Shown: positions 35,447-47,985, numbered from the stretch's first letter. The stretch is 64,000 nucleotides of DNA from Theropithecus gelada (GCF_003255815.1 NC_037669.1:51820093-51884092), one strand, 5' to 3'. A program made the numbers and translations. Notes: generated from the letters alone by a model not told the origin.

Positions 35447-37029
35447 GTAGGCGAGCACAGCCCCTTGGGCCACACATGCGAGCACAGGGTAGCTCTGCCC
35501 ACCATGTATGCCCCCACCAGGCATGGTGGCAGCTCTCTCCCATAGACTCGAGTTGGGGTGCGTGTGGGCTGAGGCTGAGGACTCTGCCCCAGTTCCAACT
35601 CCACCTGTGGCTGCTCTCTGGAGCCTCTTGCCCCAGCTGGCTCTTGCTGGCGTGTGTGAAGGACCTGGATTGTCTGGCATTCCTTCTGGGGACTTCCAGA
35701 GAGTCATCTTCACATGAGGCCTTTGCCATGGCCCAGGTTCCACATCCTGTGTGGCCCAGATCTGGGGGATCATGATAGGTATCTGAGCCCAATGTCATCG
35801 GGACACACTGGGTACGTGGCCGGCCACTGAGGTTGTAAAGACCCAGGAGAGGGCTGAGGGAGGGAGGTCCATTGACAGCATGAATAGCACGAGCTCTGGA
35901 AAGAACCTCATCTACGGCCAGCCAGGGGAGGCTGCTTGCTGTACCCCTCCTGGCTCACACCTCCCTACTCCTGTGGGAAATCCCCCCACTGAAGACTGCA
36001 CCCCTCCCCCAGGGGCCTTGGCCCTTAGGGGTGGCCCAGATCCACAATGTGCTTAGGGCTGGGCTCGAGGGAGGACAAGAGGCAGCCTCTCGGGGTTGAA
36101 CCAGGAGAGGAGAATCCTGGGGTGCAGAGGGAAGAGCAAGGACCTGAGCAGTCCCTGGGGAGGCCAAGAGCTCTCGCTTCCAAGTCCTCCAAGTGCAGTG
36201 CACAGTAGGTGTTTTAATAAGGATCTGAGTGAATGAACAGATGGGTGAGTGAGGGAGTGAGCGAGCCAGTGCATGGACAAGCCCCATAGCAGTTTCAGGC
36301 TTCAAGAGAACCTGGGCTCCCAGGCAGCAGCTCTGCAAGCTTGCAGGGGCAGGGTGGGGAGGGCTGTCAGACTCTCCCCAGCTCCTGGGCACTGAGCTCT
36401 AGACAGCTCCTCCAGATGCCCAGGTGGCCGCCTCTGCCCCTCCTGGCCCCAGGACCCTTTCCCATCTTCCCCAGACTCCATGCTGCAGAAGCCACCTGGC
36501 CTTCACTCCCACCCACACCCATCCTGTGGCCCCACCCGCCCTCTGCTTGCTCCGAGATCTTCCTAGTTATCCTTTTTCTTTAAAAACAATTTTGGGGGGT
36601 TTTATTTGTTTGTGTTTGCTGGGAGTATAGATTCAAGTTGCCCTGAATATGTGCTCCCCTTTTTGTCCTTTAAAGAGTATAGTTCTGGGCCTGGTGTGCC
36701 CCAACTTCCTAAGGGAGTGGTGCAGATACTGCCTGGGGTTGCAGGATCATCCCCTCTCTTGACAGGGAATCCCCCATCAGCCCCCTCCTCACCTGGCTGT
36801 TGGTGCTGCCCTGCAACTTAAGCCAGGCCGACACAGTGCAGAGCAGCTTCTGTTCCCTTTATCCGTGATGCCCACATCCAAAGTGGACCATGGTTTATAG
36901 TAAGAGATGTTGGCAGCAGAGCCATTTAAACAGAAAGTAGAAAGGTTGGGACTTAATAGAGGCCTTTGAAGAGAATTATATGCTTACTGTGGGCCTAATA
37001 GGACTCCAGCTATTCATTTTCATTCCATG

Positions 37030-37370
37030 CATATTATCTGAACGCCCACCACACACCAGATACTGTGCTGGGTGCCCGTGACCGAGGCAAGGCCCCTGCT
37101 CTTGAGCTCCACTGTGGCACAGGAGCTGGACAGGAGCAAGTTAGCAATGCAGAGGCAGTTGACTTCCAGAAAGTGATGCAAACTCGAGGGATTCTAAAAA
37201 TTGGGGAAAGAAATCGGGTGGCTATGGGAGGCGACAGCATTGGGTAAAGCTGGTTGGGAAGACCTCTCTAAGGTGGCATTAGAGCTGGCTGTTCCAGGAA
37301 GAGGCAACAGCTGGTGCAAAGGCTGCTGAGTGTGTGAGATGGAAAGGAAGGCCCGGAAGAGGTACCAAAG
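37030..37370 (-). mobile_element. L2 3' fragment
   Basis: Reads 'cagatactgtgctgggtgcc', 'gaagacctctctaaggtggc' and 'ggcaacagctggtgcaaagg', in the order of reverse-complement L2. Confidence 0.65.
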
Positions 37371-39304
37371 AGGTGAGAGGGAGGAGGCAACATCAAGGAC
37401 CACTGAGCATTCGATGCTCCACCGAGCTTCCCGGAAAACTCAGCAAAAGTGGGAATGGGACAGATTGCATGGGAATCACTAGATGAAAAAGTAAGGTGCC
37501 CGATTCCATGAGGAGTTTTAAGTCTGGATAACAGAGTCCGTTTAGTGAAAGGAGCCCAAGGGCCAGTCTCCTGTGCTCTTCTGGCCCCTGGCCCACTGTG
37601 CCCTTCAGTGGCTTTCTGTCCCTGAAGCAGGAGACTTGAGTGGGTGTCAGATACTGTCCCTGTGTCATCAAGAAGTGACATTCTTCCCAGTTCCTCTTCC
37701 GCACTGCTCAGAAGTTTGCCTTGAAGGGACAAGTGAGGGCCGAATGGGGGAGCCCTGGCCACGGGTTCGACTCCTCTATCCAGGAACCACATGCCCTGGG
37801 CCAGCGGCTTCCCTCCCCTGAGCGTCTTGTCCTTGCTGAGAAGTGGGGTAGCAAAACCCCTCAGGAGAGCAGAAGCTGCTGTGAGATGGGATGAGGGTGT
37901 GGGGGTCCCCAGCACACATAGTAGATGGGCACATGTTAGTAGAATCCCCTCCACTGGGTCCCAGGAAACTTTTCGACCAGGCCTGGCAATAGTTCCATCC
38001 CAGAAAGAAGAATGACCCACAGTAAGTTTGGGGACAAGGAAGAGCAGCCCCAGGTCCATGTGTGGGGACCCTTGGGGGAAGAACTGCCAGGGGCTCTGGT
38101 GAACAAACGCAGAGCCCATTGCTGCCTTCCTGAAGTCCCTTCGCCCCCAATACACACAGATTTGGGCAGGAGGTCTCAGGAAAACAGGGTGGCTGCCTGG
38201 TCTGCGAGGTCCGGAGCCAGCAGGCGAGAAGGCCCTCCGGGGAGCTCTAGGCCTGAGCTGGAGGTCCTGGTGCTTGTGCTGCCCACAAAGTAGAGTGAGG
38301 GAAGAAAGGCTTCCCAGATCCCAGCCTCAGGTCTCTTATCGGCCCCACGGGCTTTCTAAGCTCCACTCACAACCCAAAAAATGGAAACTTTCTGCTTACA
38401 GTTGTGGAAGTGAGGTCATTTCTTGGATGGCGTTCAGTAACAGGGCGAGAGAGAAAACAGACTCTGGCCTGGGATTGGAAAAGTCATTTTGATCTGCTCC
38501 CCTCAAGCCCCCGCAGCTCTTCTCCACCCAGCCTGCTGGGACCACCCAAAGCCAGGCAGCACGCATGGTCATGCAAGGCCTCATGTGGCTCTGAGCTAGT
38601 CTCCCTGGTGCAGGCCGCAGCCTTCGATTTGTTGGATGTCTGTTTGGCATTGTTTCAGTTCTGCGCCTGCGGCTGCCTGCTCTCCTTGACAGACCCCTCG
38701 CTCCTCGAGTGCAAGGACCTCCATGCCTCCCATTCCACCTCCAGGTGTGACGTGATGCCCAGCATGTAGTGGGCATCTGGGACCATACAGGCAGGTGCAG
38801 CGCTTTGCCTGGTTCCTAGCCCCACATCACATGCCCACGCCACCCCAGCACCCCAAGAGGCCTGGCTTGGCGGAGAAGCCAATTCCTTATCTTGGCCGCA
38901 GGAATGTGTTCATTGTCCACTCAGGAGCAAGGTGCAGGGAGCGGCCCTCAGGGCCCTCCTTGGTCACGGGTGCCTCAGAAATTCAGGAGGTCTGCGTGTC
39001 CCACTGGAGCACCCGGGGTTCACCCCATCCCCTCCCTGCATGTAGCCCAGCCCTCACAGGAATGAGCTGTGCAGCCCAGATGAGCCATTAGGAATGGCGG
39101 TGCTCATGAGGGAAAGCCAGCTCCGGAGCCTGGAGGCCTCTTGAGTATGTGTTGAGTCTCTTCTCTGGGCCACAATTTGCCCATCTGTAGAGCAAGGGAG
39201 CTTGGGGGCTTTACAAACTGTAAATCCCTTCCCAGAATGCAGCTGAGTGTCTTTCCGGCCCAGCTACCCCTGTGCTTGGCATGTGCCAGCCCTTGGCCTC
39301 TGTC

Positions 39305-39475
39305 TGCGGGGTTCACCACAGTCATAGGTCCCAGCACTATGCCATTTAATAGACGAGGAAACCGAGGAAGTGCATGGGCTCAGGGCTTATTCTGGGTCAC
39401 CCAGCTACCAAGCGGCATAGCCCAGATTAGAACTCAGGCACCTGTCCTCGAAGCCTGCTTCTCAGTGCAGCAGAC
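39305..39475 (-). mobile_element. MIR
   Basis: Reads 'aatagacgaggaaaccgagg', 'gggtcacccagctaccaagc' and 'ccagattagaactcaggcac'. Confidence 0.75.
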
Positions 39476-39740
39476 CCCACAGGTCTCCCTGAAACTCAGT
39501 GATGCCTCTGGCCACAAGAGCTGCCTGGTTGGTGCTATGGAAAGGAAATGAGTCCAGAAGCCTGTGGGCCTTGCTGGAATCTTTAGCCTGTCTCTTGACC
39601 TGTGCATACTTCTTCCAGGGTCTCCAAATGGGTTTCATTAGATGGCATACCTCAAAAATGCGTCAGGGCCAGGGGCTTCTGTGACCCAAGACACTGGGGA
39701 CACTCAGCATAGTGTATCTCACTGCCTTTTAAAGTTTCTT

Positions 39741-40004
39741 GAGGCCCTGCCTCGTGGATCACCTGAGGTCAGGAGTTCAAAACCAGCCTGGCCAACATGG
39801 TGAAACTCCATCTCTACTAAAAATACAAAAATTAGCTGGGCGTGGTGGTGGGTGTCTGTAATCCCAGCTACTCAGGAGGTTGAGGCAGGAGGATCGTCTG
39901 AACCCAAGAGGCAGAGGTTGCAGTGAACTGAGATCATGCCATTGCACTCCAGCCTGGGTGACAGAGCGAGACTCTGTCTCAAAAACAAAAAAAAACAAAA
40001 AAAC
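39741..40004 (+). mobile_element. 5'-truncated AluS, 240 bp upstream of exon 3
   Basis: It begins within the left arm (gaggccctgcctcgtggatcacctgagg) and runs through the right arm to an A-rich tail with C interruptions. Confidence 0.88.
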
Positions 40005-40240
40005 GGGTCTGAGAGGAAAAACATGGTTGCACTCATTTTAACTTGATGCTTCTCTATCCAATTTGACCTTGGGACTCATATTTTGCATAAGCCCACCAGC
40101 ATCCCTCAGCAGTTGCTTTGACCAACTTTGGGACCTTCCCAGGTTGCACAGCTGCTTGGCTAGGAAGTGGGAAGGAGTTTGGTAGATGTCTCACTGTGCC
40201 CACATGCAGGGCTGTTCTCATTCTCCTCTCCCACCCCCAG

Positions 40241-41490
40241 GTGGAGATGCTAGAACGAAAGTATGGGGGGCGCCTGGTAACCCGCCATGCGGCCCGCACC
40301 ATCCAGACGGCGTTTCGCCAGTACCAGATGAACAAGAACTTCGAGCGCTTGCGCAGCTCCATGTCAGAGAACCGCATGTCGCGCCGGATCGTGCTGTCCA
40401 ACATGAGGATGCAGTTCTCCTTTGAGGGGCCTGAGAAAGTGCACAGCTCCTATTTCGAGGGGAAGCAGGTCTCAGTGACTAACGACGGCTCCCAGCTGGG
40501 AGCTCTGGTGCCCCCTGAGTGTGGTGACCTCAGCGAGCCAACTACCCTCAAGTCTCCGGCCCCCTCTAGCGACTTTGCGGACGCCATCACTGAGCTGGAG
40601 GACGCCTTCTCTAGGCAAGTGAAATCACTGGCCGAGTCCATCGACGATGCCCTCAACTGCCGCAGCCTGCACACTGAGGAGGCACCGGCCCTGGATGCGG
40701 CGCGGGCCCGGGACACTGAGCCCCAGACAGCCCTGCACAGCATGGACCACCGCAAACTGGACGAGATGACGGCCTCGTACAGCGATGTCACCCTGTACAT
40801 TGATGAGGAGGAGCTGTCTCCCCCTCTGCCCCTCTCGCAGGCAGGGGACCGGCCGTCCAGCACTGAGTCGGACCTGCGGCTGCGGGCTGGGGGCGCAGCC
40901 CCAGACTACTGGGCCCTGGCCCACAAAGAGGACAAGGCCGACACGGACACGAGCTGCCGGAGCACGCCGTCGCTGGAGCGGCAGGAGCAGCGGCTGCGAG
41001 TGGAGCATCTCCCGCTGCTCACCATCGAGCCACCCAGCGACAGCTCCGTGGACCTCAGTGACCGCTCGGAGCGGGGCTCGCTCAAAAGGCAGAGCGCCTA
41101 TGAGCGCAGCCTCGGTGGGCAGCAGGGCAGCCCCAAGCATGGTCCCCACAGCGGCCCCCCGAAGAGCCTCCCCCGGGAGGAGCCTGAGTTGCGGCCCCGG
41201 CCCCCCAGGCCCCTAGACAGCCACTTGGCCATCAATGGCTCGGCCAACCGGCAGAGCAAGTCTGAGTCGGACTACTCAGACGGCGACAATGACAGCATCA
41301 ACAGCACATCCAACTCCAACGACACCATCAACTGCAGCTCCGAGTCATCGTCCCGTGACAGCCTGCGGGAGCAGACGCTCAGCAAGCAGACCTACCACAA
41401 GGAGGCCCGCAACAGCTGGGACTCGCCCGCCTTTAGCAACGATGTCATCCGCAAGAGGCACTACCGCATCGGCCTGAACCTCTTCAATAA
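40241..41490 (+). CDS. IQSEC1: IQSEC1 coding exon 3 (residues 121-537): IQ motif and long linker
   Basis: This is the largest exon seen (1250 nt), with acceptor CCCCAG at 40240 and donor ATAA|GTGAGT at 41491, phase 2. It starts VEMLERKYGGRLVTRHAART. The IQ motif follows at residues about 137-157 (AARTIQTAFRQYQMNKNFERL without breaks from 40289); in this family it binds calmodulin and couples the exchange factor to calcium. Residues 160-450 are low-complexity, with acidic and Ser/Pro tracts such as YIDEEELSPPLPLSQ and the proline-rich RPRPPRP (438-444). Residues 459-496 are a Ser/Asn/Asp-rich stretch. The exon ends in RKRHYRIGLNLFNK, the first helix of the Sec7 domain. The exon is very GC-rich; several other frames are open across it, but they are shadows. 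Confidence 0.98.
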
Positions 41491-41867
41491 GTGAGTACCA
41501 TTGGTGACCCTGCAGGGTGGGCAGTCGTGGCTTGCTGGGCCTCGGCAGGTGGGCGTGGCTGGATCCTTCCAAGCACAGAGCTTGAGGTCCAGCGTGGCCT
41601 GTGAGCGTAGGAAGCTGCCAGGCAAGGTCGGTGGCTAGGATACTGCCAAGCTGTGCACTGAGGATCCAGCCCTTCCTGGAGCTGCTGTTTGGGACAGCAA
41701 CACACACAGGCTGAGCAGGGGCAGAATGGAAGCTTTCTGTGCTGAAGCAACTTGAGTCCCAGGCACTTCCATCCCATCACCCCTGAGTCCACCATAGCAA
41801 GTGGGGTATGTTGGGCCATGCCCTGTCCAGCTTTGGATGTCAGGCTTAGGGGTGATGTGGGACACAA

Positions 41868-42090
41868 AGGACTTTGAGCCGGGGTATGACTGGTTGTGTC
41901 ATTGGGGGGCAGGGGCAGACAGATGAGACCCAGGGCTATGTCTTGTAGGGGACGCAGGCCAGACCTGGGACCATGTCTGGGGGTAGGAGTGCTCAGGGGC
42001 AGTTGGCCAGACCCAGAACCGTGTCCTGGAGGGAAGGAACTCAGACGCAGACCAGACCCAGGGCTGTGTCTGGGGGTCTTGGGGAGCTGC
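41868..42090. repeat. Degenerate minisatellite, period about 46 bp
   Basis: The motif ccagacccagggctgtgtct with a variable remainder recurs at about 41913, 41959, 42007 and 42052 (spacings 46, 48, 45). The repeat begins about 380 bp downstream of the exon 3 donor. Sequence just upstream looks like further, more decayed units. Confidence 0.75.
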
Positions 42091-43204
42091 ATAAGTTGGG
42101 TTCATGGAGTGACTGCTCCCCAAGGGGGTCCTGGAAAGGTGCCATTGACCATCCTGACAGCAGATCCAAGGAGCGATGGGTATTTAAAGCAGACTATTCT
42201 TAGCACAGCCAAAAATAGCAAGAGGAAGGGGAGGAGGGCTGAGCACTTGGCCTGGGTAATGTGCAGGCTCCTGTCCAACCTGAGATTTCTCGTTATTTCC
42301 ACTCCCTGGGCCACTGGGATTTGGCCTCGTCAGATGCTGGCCTGGGACCAACTCCCCTGGGCTGGTGGTTCCTGACACACATCCGGGGAGCCAGGGGCAG
42401 ACGACAGTTTTCCCAGAAGGTCAAACTAGGGTGGTGAATGGTGCAGTGGGACCTGGCCATCTCAAAGCCAGTGCCGAGCTGGCTCCCTGTTCTGTCTGCC
42501 CCCTGTTCTCTCTACTCCTAAACTGGGGGATAGCCATTCCTGGGACACATGGAAGCACTATCTTGGGGTGTCAGAGAGGCCTGTCTCAGGAAGAGCCTCT
42601 GGGGAATGGTGCATTCACTTGGGGCCAGCCAGTGGCAATGGCTTACTGGTTTGCTCAGCTAAGAACTAAGAGCCTTGGACATCTCACACCTACCAGGATG
42701 CTGTCTTCTGTGCCTCCCATCTGCCTGTGGCTTGCTGCAGAGTACGGCTGCTCTCACTGCTGCACAGGCCACGGCCGGAGCAATGCAGTGGACGGGGGAG
42801 GGTTGCGTCCTACTGGCCCACCTAACACGGTCCCTGAAGTCTGTCCCCACTGCTCCTGGGCACAGCCCAGCTCCAGGATCATCTCTCAACCCAGGACCAT
42901 GTCCCCTAGAGGGGAGGCTGGGTTAACCAGGGGCCCCTGCAGAGTGGACAAGTGGAGACCAGCAGTGGGGAGACAGGAAACCAGGAAAAACCACCTTCCT
43001 CAACCAGCCAGCTTTGGTCTGTGTAGATTTTTTCTTATTCAGTTAACTTTTAATTCTCTGTGTAGCACGTGAATACATTCTTCACAGAAAATGCTTGTCT
43101 TGCAGCTCAGGATAACATCCTCTTGGACTCAGCATGTTGCAGTCTCTCCTTCCAGATTTTTTTCCTGTGCGTTTGTGTGCACTCCTGGGAACTCTAGACA
43201 GCCA

Positions 43205-43440
43205 TGGTTAAGAACACAGCTTGGGGCCCGGCTGTCTGGCTTTAAATCCTGGCTGTCCCACATCCTATCTCTATATCCTTGGGCAGCAAAGCCCCCCGTC
43301 CCACAGTGGCTGCATCTGTGAAATGGGCTGATGCCAGGGGCACCCTCCTCCCAGGGCGGTGAGGGTGAAGCGTTGGTCTGTGTGAAGTGCTGAGAGCAGG
43401 ACGTGGCACAGGATAGGGCCTTACTATGTATTAGCTGCTA
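43205..43440 (+). mobile_element. MIR, nearly full length
   Basis: Contains 'atggttaagaacacagcttg', 'ggctttaaatcctggctgtc' and 'tgtgtgaagtgctgagagca', ending 'gggccttactatgtattagc'. Confidence 0.8.
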
Positions 43441-43554
43441 CTGTTGGATCCTTGCTGACATCAGTCGGGGCCTGGGACTGTGACATTGTCTTACGAGGGT
43501 ATCGCTGGGCTCTGCACACAGGCTGCCTTGCGCCTATGTGCTGCTGAGTGTAGT

Positions 43555-43720
43555 CCCCACCGTGGCTATAGGTTATTTGGCCAGTTGCTTCTAGCTTTTC
43601 ACAACTAGCACTAGTGTGACGGTGGTTGTGATCCTTACACACCCGCCTGGGAGGCCCCTTGATCAGATAGCTGGAAGTGGAATTGCTGGGTCTTGGCACG
43701 TTTTTAATTGAAGTAGGAAC
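43555..43720. mobile_element. Old L1 fragment
   Basis: Contains 'ataggttatttggccagttg' and 'gctggaagtggaattgctgggt', the latter a hallmark of L1M 3' sequence. Confidence 0.5.
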
Positions 43721-44139
43721 TGCCCTTTCCCTTCCCTTTCTCTGGCCTTGCACCTGTGTACCACCTCCACTTCTCTCCCTGCGGGGTGGTATGTCCCGGC
43801 CTTTGCCCGGCCTCCAGCACAGCTCTCAGTTTCCACCCCTTCCCAGCAATGAAGCAGTGAGCATTCCTGGCACAGGCCTCTGTCTGGAGGGATGCCCCCT
43901 TAAAGGGAATCATGTACCAAAGTCGGAGAGCCAGCAGCAGGCGGGGAGGAAGAACAGAAACGAAGCCTGAGAAAGTGGTGTGGGTTGGCGGTGAGGGCAT
44001 CCCTGGGGCTGCCGAGGTCTACCAGGCATCCAGATGTTCCTCTGGGCATCTGCCGCTTACTCTCACCCGGCCCAGCTGACAGCCACACAGCTGATCTGGC
44101 TGGCGGTGCTGTGGGAGGGTGGGGGTGCAGGAGCCAGAG

Positions 44140-44230
44140 GCAGGAGGATTTCAGCCCTGGCTCTGCCACCTATCAGCTGCAGGACCTGGGGCGACTCCCT
44201 GAACTCTCTGAGTCTCACTGCCTGCACCTG
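44140..44230 (+). mobile_element. MIR fragment
   Basis: Contains 'cagccctggctctgccacct' and 'ctctctgagtctcactgcct'. Confidence 0.6.
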
Positions 44231-44379
44231 GAAAATGTTTGTGCAGTGGATGGCAGCTGTTGTGGTCAGCGAGAGCTTCTGTGTCCAGAGTGAGTGCCAA
44301 GGGAAGGGAGCTTCCAGGGCTGGGCTTTAGGAAGACCCAAACAGGCATTTTGATGGACCAAGCAGTCAAATAACGAGAT

Positions 44380-44540
44380 TGGCTAATCCTTCCATGTGCT
44401 GACGGTGCGCCAGGCGCATTTCCCAGGGCCTGTCGTGCGCTAATGCACGTTCCCCTGTGCAGTGGGTGAGCTGAGTCTCACACAGTTGGTAGGCGACTAG
44501 GGATGTCACACCCTGGCCACTTGGCTCCTGAACACATCCT
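44380..44540 (-). mobile_element. MIR, weak
   Basis: Reads 'gctgacggtgcgccaggcgc' and 'gagtctcacacagttggtag'. Diverged. Confidence 0.45.
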
Positions 44541-45374
44541 CTTAAAATCCATGGTGTAGAAACTGCTACCACAGGTATAGCCCTGGGCTCCCTACCTCCA
44601 CACTGGGTGACAGATCTGTAAACTGGGTCCAGGAGGCAGAGCCACACCATTTGTGGGAGGCCACACAGCCCTGCAGCACATGGAGCTGGGGCAGGTGCCC
44701 AGCAGGGACCTCACTGAGTCTATCACCTCTGCATTGGAACCCCACCCCAGCGTCTCCTGCTCCTGTACCTGGTACACGCCCTCAGGGGTACATGCCTGGC
44801 TATGTCCACTTCCTCTCTGTCACATTCCTCTCTGGAATGAGCCCAGGTGACTATGTCACAGGTGAGCCACCCCAGACCTCTCCCGCCTCTGCAAGAGCAT
44901 CCTTGGCCCCAGAGCTGCTTCATGATGACACGGGCACCCTCAAAAAGGAGTGAGAAGCTTGTCTCTGAGGAACATGTATGCAGGGCCTGGGTGGCCACCT
45001 GGTGTTACAGTGTGGTTGGACTACTTGGCTAGGAGCTTTTTCCAGGGGCCCCTGAGGCCCTTCCAGCACAGGGCCCTGTACCTGGAGGCAGCCCCCTTTT
45101 GTGGACCTGGCCTCCCCTACACTCGGTGCCCAGCGCCTGGGGCCCAGCAGCCTCGGGTCCCATCCACCTGCTGGAGCTACTGCAGGAGGGAGGCCAGGGA
45201 TGCTGTCGCTGGGATCCTGCAGGTAGCGTGACTGTTTCACCCTTCCAGCACACCCACAGGGGGCCATTCCCCTCCACCTATGGGAACAGGGCTCAGAGAG
45301 TGCCCCTGATCTGCATGCTCTAGCTCTGTGCTCCTCGTGTTTAACGTGTCTGCTGTCATTGATAAAAATAGCAG

Positions 45375-45545
45375 TGAGCAGAGCCGGCCTGTGCAGAGCC
45401 TGGACCAAGTGCCAGGCCCCATGCCAAACACCTTCCGCCTATTGTCTCACTGAATCCCCACAGCCATCCTGGGAAGCGTAGGTGCAGGCAGCCAGGCTGA
45501 GAGCCCAGGCCCAAGCTCAAGGCCACACACCAGAAGTGCTGGGCC
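45375..45545 (-). mobile_element. MIR
   Basis: Reads 'accaagtgccaggccccatg', 'attgtctcactgaatcccca' and 'aggccacacaccagaagtgc'. Confidence 0.65.
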
Positions 45546-46164
45546 CAGAGCATGTGTGGTGCTGCTCTCGTAGCCTGTGGTGCTGATGTTGTAAAGGATG
45601 GGCTCTCTTAGGAGCACTTTGAGCTGGGTCTTTGGAGGTTGGGACCCCCCTACCCTAGACACGGGCCACTGTGACCTGTGGCCCTTGATGCTAACCACAG
45701 CCCAGGATCCTGAGCTCTGGCCTGGGTGTGAGATGGCTGGTGCTGAGCCTCAGAGAAGACAGTGCCAAGGGAAACTCTGCAGGGGGTGCCTGCCACACTT
45801 CAGAGGGTGATTCTCATGCCTTCTCTCTGGGATCGATACCAGGGAAGCCACTTGAGTTCACGCTACCAGAAAGTGCGGTGTAAAAGTAAGAGCTGGATGG
45901 AGCAGGCAGCCTCCGGAGGTGGCGAGCTTGCTGGCCCGGGCAGTGTGGGAAAGGCTGGAAGTGGCACCTCTCTGCAGGACCCTGGGGGGACTCGAGTCTG
46001 GGTTGCTGCATTGGAAGGGCATTTCCAGGTATGCAGGGACTCTCCGAATGCTGAGTTTGGTGAGTCTGTCCTCACCCCCACAAGCAGTTACCAGGTGGAC
46101 TGAGACCTCTGACCACGGAGATCCTCGGGCACTCCAAACCCTGCGTTGGGCTCTGCGTTAATCA

Positions 46165-46500
46165 TGGCCTTCTCTGTTTCATGTGACAGAAACTCTATCA
46201 AACTGGGTTAAGCAAAGAGGCTTTACTGGTTTATGGACCTGAAAAGTCCCAGGTATTTCTTGGCTCTATCTGCCTCAGGGTTGGCCCTGCCCCTTGCCAG
46301 ATCCTCCCTGACCCAGGACAGGAGGGCCATCCGAGGACCCCAGGCCTGTAGTCTAATCTCAAGGCAACCCCAGTAGGAGGAAGAGAGATTATCCTCCCCT
46401 CGTCAGCTCCTTCTGGCTCTCGTGCTTCTCCCTGAACCACTTACTTGGGCAAGCAGGATGCAGGGCTCTGACTGGCCTGGAGCAGAGAGTAGAATCTGCC
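46165..46500. mobile_element. Ancient interspersed repeat, family not assigned
   Basis: It contains 'gtgacagaaactctatcaaa', 'ctgggttaagcaaagaggct' and 'ttggcctggagcagagag'-like sequence, resembling a common mammalian repeat of the form 'acagaaa...caaactggcttaagcaaa'. I cannot name the family with confidence. Confidence 0.35.
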
Positions 46501-46619
46501 CACTGGGTCTTAGGGCCTGAGCTGGAGGGTACACTGGGAAACCTGGAGGCTGAAGCTAGGTGCTTGGGCATCCATCCACTTCCACATCTCGTAGGCATCC
46601 TGAACAGTTAAAAAGGACT

Positions 46620-46738
46620 GGAGCCAGGCACAGTGGCACATCCCTGTGGTCCCAGCTGCTTGAGAGGCTGAGGCAAGAGGATCACTTGAAACTAGGAGTT
46701 TGAGGCCAGTCTAGGCAACATAGTGAAACCCATGTCTT
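46620..46738 (+). mobile_element. Alu left monomer (FLAM/AluJ-like)
   Basis: Only a left-arm-sized copy (gccaggcacagtggcacat... tagtgaaacccatgtct) followed by agagagaga. The age is old by divergence. Confidence 0.75.
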
Positions 46739-47649
46739 AGAGAGAGAGAACCCTTTTCTGGATCCTGCACACCCCTGCTGGGAAAATATCAGGGTAAGCA
46801 CTCAGTGCTTGGCTTCAGCAGGTACGTGTTCCCCACATGCAATCCACAGCCTTGCAGCAGCTCTTCCTCAGAGCCTCACACAGCTCTCTCACCCCACCAG
46901 CAGCTCAGCTTGCAGCTGAAAGACGATGAGAGATGTGTGTGCAGGAAGTGACTGGTGCGGTCTGTGCTCACCTGTCATACTTGAATCTGAATCAGCATCT
47001 GATGTGAGGAAAAGCTGGCTCAGCCAGCTTTAGAGGAGGCAGCTAAGGCCAGACCTGGGAGCACACAGCAGGGATGGAGTCAGAACCCTCCGACAACACT
47101 GCCTGCTGGGGCATTTTAGGGGGCAGCAGGGCCAGGGGTACACAGGTGGGTCAGGTATAGATGGTGAGAATGTTACAGGCAGCACCTGTTAATGCTGGAT
47201 CCTTACAGGGTGGAACCAAGAAGAGCTAAAGAAAGAGTAATGGGTGTACACAGAGGGACTGTGGGGATGGGTGACTGCAGAGTTGGACAGAGTGGATTTT
47301 CAGCAGCAGGAAGGGCATCCGGAGGGTAGAGGGAATTTTTAAGGACTTCTGGGGCAGAAGCATGGATTATAAGTCGCGGCACCCTTCATCTTGCTGGAGC
47401 CAGTTTTTTGACCCTTCTGTGCCCCCATTTTGTTACCTGTCAAGGTTTTTGCATTGGCCGTTCCCTCCACCAGGGACCTGCCCAGGCTCAATGCCATCTC
47501 GTCAGGGCGGGCTTTCCTGCCCGTCCTTCTGCCCCTTCCAGCTGAAGTCAATGCCATCCCAGCTTTCTGTGGCATCACCCTGGGTGGGTTCTTCCAGCCC
47601 AGGCCTCTTCTTCCAGCTGTGAAGCCTGAAATGGTTTCTGAGGCCTGAG

Positions 47650-47815
47650 GCATGGTGCTTTACGAGTACGAACTCATGGATTCTTCACAGTAACTCTGTC
47701 GTGTGAACTGTTGTCATCCCCATTTTACAGAGAGAGAGAGAGGCTAAGTTACTCACCCTGGGTCGCCCAGCCAGAAGTGGAGCTGAGACCGAAGTACGGG
47801 CTTCTTGGCTCTCCC
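47650..47815 (-). mobile_element. MIR
   Basis: Reads 'tgtcatccccattttacaga', 'ggctaagttactcaccctgg' and 'cagccagaagtggagctgag'. Followed directly by an L2 3' end. Confidence 0.78.
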
Positions 47816-47849
47816 AGCCATGCCCCTGATGCTTGTGCTGTAGCATATT

Positions 47850-47985
47850 CCTGGACTTTATCTACTTCTGTATCCCTCTCTAACTAGAAAGCGTGTTTTT
47901 TGAGGATGGGGACCATAACTGTGCTAGCATAGCACCTGGCCAGGGTAGGTACTTGATAAATGTTTGTGGAATGAATGAAGGAGGT
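47850..47985 (+). mobile_element. L2 3'-end fragment
   Basis: Reads 'ggggaccataactgtg', 'agcacctggccagggtaggt' and 'gataaatgtttgtggaatga', a well-kept L2 3' end with the terminal gaatgaatga. Confidence 0.8.

Larger units (their letters stand above)
35447..40240 (+). other. IQSEC1: IQSEC1 intron 2 (4.8 kb)
   Basis: It runs from GTAGGC to CCCCAG. It contains an L2 fragment (about 37030-37370), a MIR (39305-39475) and a 5'-truncated AluS (39741-40004) shortly before exon 3. The remaining sequence (35450-37000, 37400-39300) is GC-rich single-copy DNA in which I see nothing further. Confidence 0.92.

Noticed and set aside
37268..38155. A 295-codon open frame on the - strand in intron 2
   Set aside because: No recognisable domain and repeat-derived sequence at one end (L2). 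It has no splice or promoter context, so it is most likely chance.
40450..41149. Open frames antisense to exon 3 (137 and 174 codons)
   Set aside because: They are shadows of the GC-rich coding exon; third-position bias follows the + strand frame.
41896..43072. Open frames of 159 and 235 codons in intron 3
   Set aside because: The first is built from the minisatellite, the second is GC-rich without similarity to anything known. Neither is preceded by a usable acceptor.
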